This document shows positions 6,194 to 7,083 of a stretch of 7,083 nucleotides of DNA, one piece after another. The notes under the pieces were generated by a model. That model made no database searches and was not told the DNA's origin. It was given only the letters and a program-made list of their open reading frames with translations. The stretch's first letter is position 1. Each line of letters starts with the position of its first letter. A program made the position numbers and the translations under genes. Origin of the DNA: Kiritimatiellia bacterium (GTDB lineage: Bacteria; Verrucomicrobiota; Kiritimatiellia; RFP12; UBA1067); NCBI GenBank assembly GCA_017508315.1, contig JAFVZE010000329.1, forward strand, positions 1 to 7,083. The letters are read 5' to 3'.

Positions 6194-6201
6194 GTGTCCA
6201 A

Positions 6202-6219
6202 AAGGACGATAAGGACGAT
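6202..6219 (+). repeat. Tandem 9-bp duplication carrying two Shine-Dalgarno-like sites
   Basis: AAGGACGAT occurs twice head to tail, just before the permease start. Each copy has an AAGGA core. The nearer core (6211-6215) ends 13 nt before the ATG at 6229, further than the usual 5-9 nt spacing. The duplication may have arisen by slippage and could affect ribosome loading. Confidence 0.6.
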
Positions 6220-6228
6220 TCTCTGAAG

Positions 6229-7083
6229 ATGAAGAAGAGCGAAGAGACGAAAGGTTACGGCTTCGGCACCTTTCAGGGGGTCTATACGCCGAGCATTCTG
6301 ACGATCATCGGAGTCGTCATGTATCTGCGTTTCGGCTGGATGCTCGGCAACGTGGGGCTCGCCGCGTCGCTCGTCATCGTTACCGCCGGCAGCCTCATAA
6401 CGTTTCTGACCGGGCTTTCGATTTCGGCGCTCGCGACCAACATGCGCATGAAAGGCGGCGGCGCGTACTTCATGCTTTCGCGTTCGTTCGGCCTTGAGGC
6501 CGGGGCGGCGATGGGGCTGCCGCTGGCGCTCGCGCAGGCGATAGGAGTGTCGTTCTACGTCGCCGGTTTTTCCGAGGCGCTCGTCAATTCGGATCTGCCG
6601 TTCGTCGGCGGCTGGGATCCGCGATACGTCGGCTTCGCCACTTTGACGGTTCTCGCCGTCGTTTCCACCGTCTCGGCGGACATCGCGCTCAAGAGCCAGT
6701 ATTTCATCATGGGGGCGATCGCCTTGTCGCTGGTGTCGTTTTTCGCCGGTTCCGCTCCCGCTGCGCTGACGATCCCGGATAGCGTTCCCGCTTCGCTCGG
6801 CTTCTGGCCGGTCTTCGCCGTGTTCTTTCCCGCCGTGACCGGAATTCTCTCCGGCGTCGGGATGTCGGGCGATCTCAAAAGTCCTTCCCGGTCGATTCCG
6901 CTCGGAACCATCGCCGCGGTGCTGACGGGGTACGCCGTGTATATGGCTATTCCGATTTTCCTTTCCGGGTATGTTTCGGACGGCGCGGTCCTCAAGAGCG
7001 ATCCCATGATTTTCGCGAAGTGCGCGAAGTGGACGTTCCCGATTCTGCTCGGCGTGTGGGCGGCGACGCTTTCGAGCGCGGTC
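6229..7083 (+). CDS. SLC12-type cation-chloride cotransporter-like permease (3' end outside window)
   Basis: The reading frame from the ATG at 6229 is open for 285 codons to the window edge. The protein is an APC-superfamily membrane transporter most like the SLC12 (Na-K-Cl cotransporter) branch: GVYTPSILTIIGVVMYLRFG (17-36) over TM1, ITFLTGLSISALATN (57-71), MKGGGAYFMLSRSFGLEAG (74-92), AGFSEAL (112-118), and FFPAVTGILSGVGMSGDLK (199-217) leading into SIPLGT (222-227). Roughly eight membrane helices are visible (about 19-38, 45-70, 93-118, 134-150, 156-174, 190-212, 224-247, 267-285). Transported ions cannot be read from the sequence; some bacterial relatives are annotated only as amino acid permeases. 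A polar N-terminus (MKKSEETKGYG) fits this start. An in-frame TTG at 6184 would add 15 polar residues but would leave little room for the promoter proposed at 6185. The gene is divergent from the nitrilase-GDPD gene. Confidence 0.85.
   Translation, partial: MKKSEETKGYGFGTFQGVYTPSILTIIGVVMYLRFGWMLGNVGLAASLVIVTAGSLITFLTGLSISALATNMRMKGGGAYFMLSRSFGLEAGAAMGLPLALAQAIGVSFYVAGFSEALVNSDLPFVGGWDPRYVGFATLTVLAVVSTVSADIALKSQYFIMGAIALSLVSFFAGSAPAALTIPDSVPASLGFWPVFAVFFPAVTGILSGVGMSGDLKSPSRSIPLGTIAAVLTGYAVYMAIPIFLSGYVSDGAVLKSDPMIFAKCAKWTFPILLGVWAATLSSAV

Noticed and set aside
1..7083. Defence island, CRISPR array, mobile element or tRNA attachment site
   Set aside because: I found no spaced repeats, transposase or integrase motifs, terminal inverted repeats or tRNA-like sequence. 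Codon style looks uniform across the genes and spacing is that of ordinary chromosomal operons.

Overview
The window comes from a GC-rich bacterial chromosome and carries seven genes in three transcription units. No RNA gene, insertion sequence, CRISPR array or prophage gene is visible. The DUF3127 gene, the exported or lipoprotein enzymes, the Shine-Dalgarno sites and the sigma70-type extended -10 boxes suggest a PVC-group bacterium (Lentisphaerota or Verrucomicrobiota type). The promoters argue against Bacteroidota. This assignment is an inference from style, not from a marker gene.

Layout. Positions 101-3140 (+) hold a compact run of four genes: a DUF3127 OB-fold protein with an SSB-like acidic C-terminal tip, the release-factor glutamine methyltransferase PrmC, a YacP-like NYN ribonuclease with an added N-terminal coiled coil, and a Tat-exported lipoprotein with a ComEC-like metallo-beta-lactamase domain. 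Gaps are 11, -4 and 15 bp, so co-transcription from a promoter at about 65-73 is likely. Positions 3162-6056 (-) hold a convergent pair: first an exported nitrilase-GDPD fusion enzyme, then, 15 bp downstream and in the same reading frame, an MtaB-like tRNA methylthiotransferase. The two units meet tail to tail over 21 bp that are almost entirely one imperfect inverted repeat. Positions 6229-7083 (+) hold the first 285 codons of an SLC12-type cation-chloride cotransporter-like permease that runs off the window. It is divergent from the nitrilase-GDPD gene across a 172-bp intergenic region with candidate promoters facing both ways.

How the genes relate. Three of the seven concern translation or RNA: PrmC modifies release factors, the NYN protein is a probable RNase, and MtaB modifies tRNA position 37. 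The DUF3127 protein probably binds nucleic acid. The two exported hydrolases and the transporter face the envelope or outside. I see no coherent defence or biosynthetic system. The most unusual object is the exported nitrilase-GDPD fusion, whose GDPD half has His where the third metal-binding Glu is expected.
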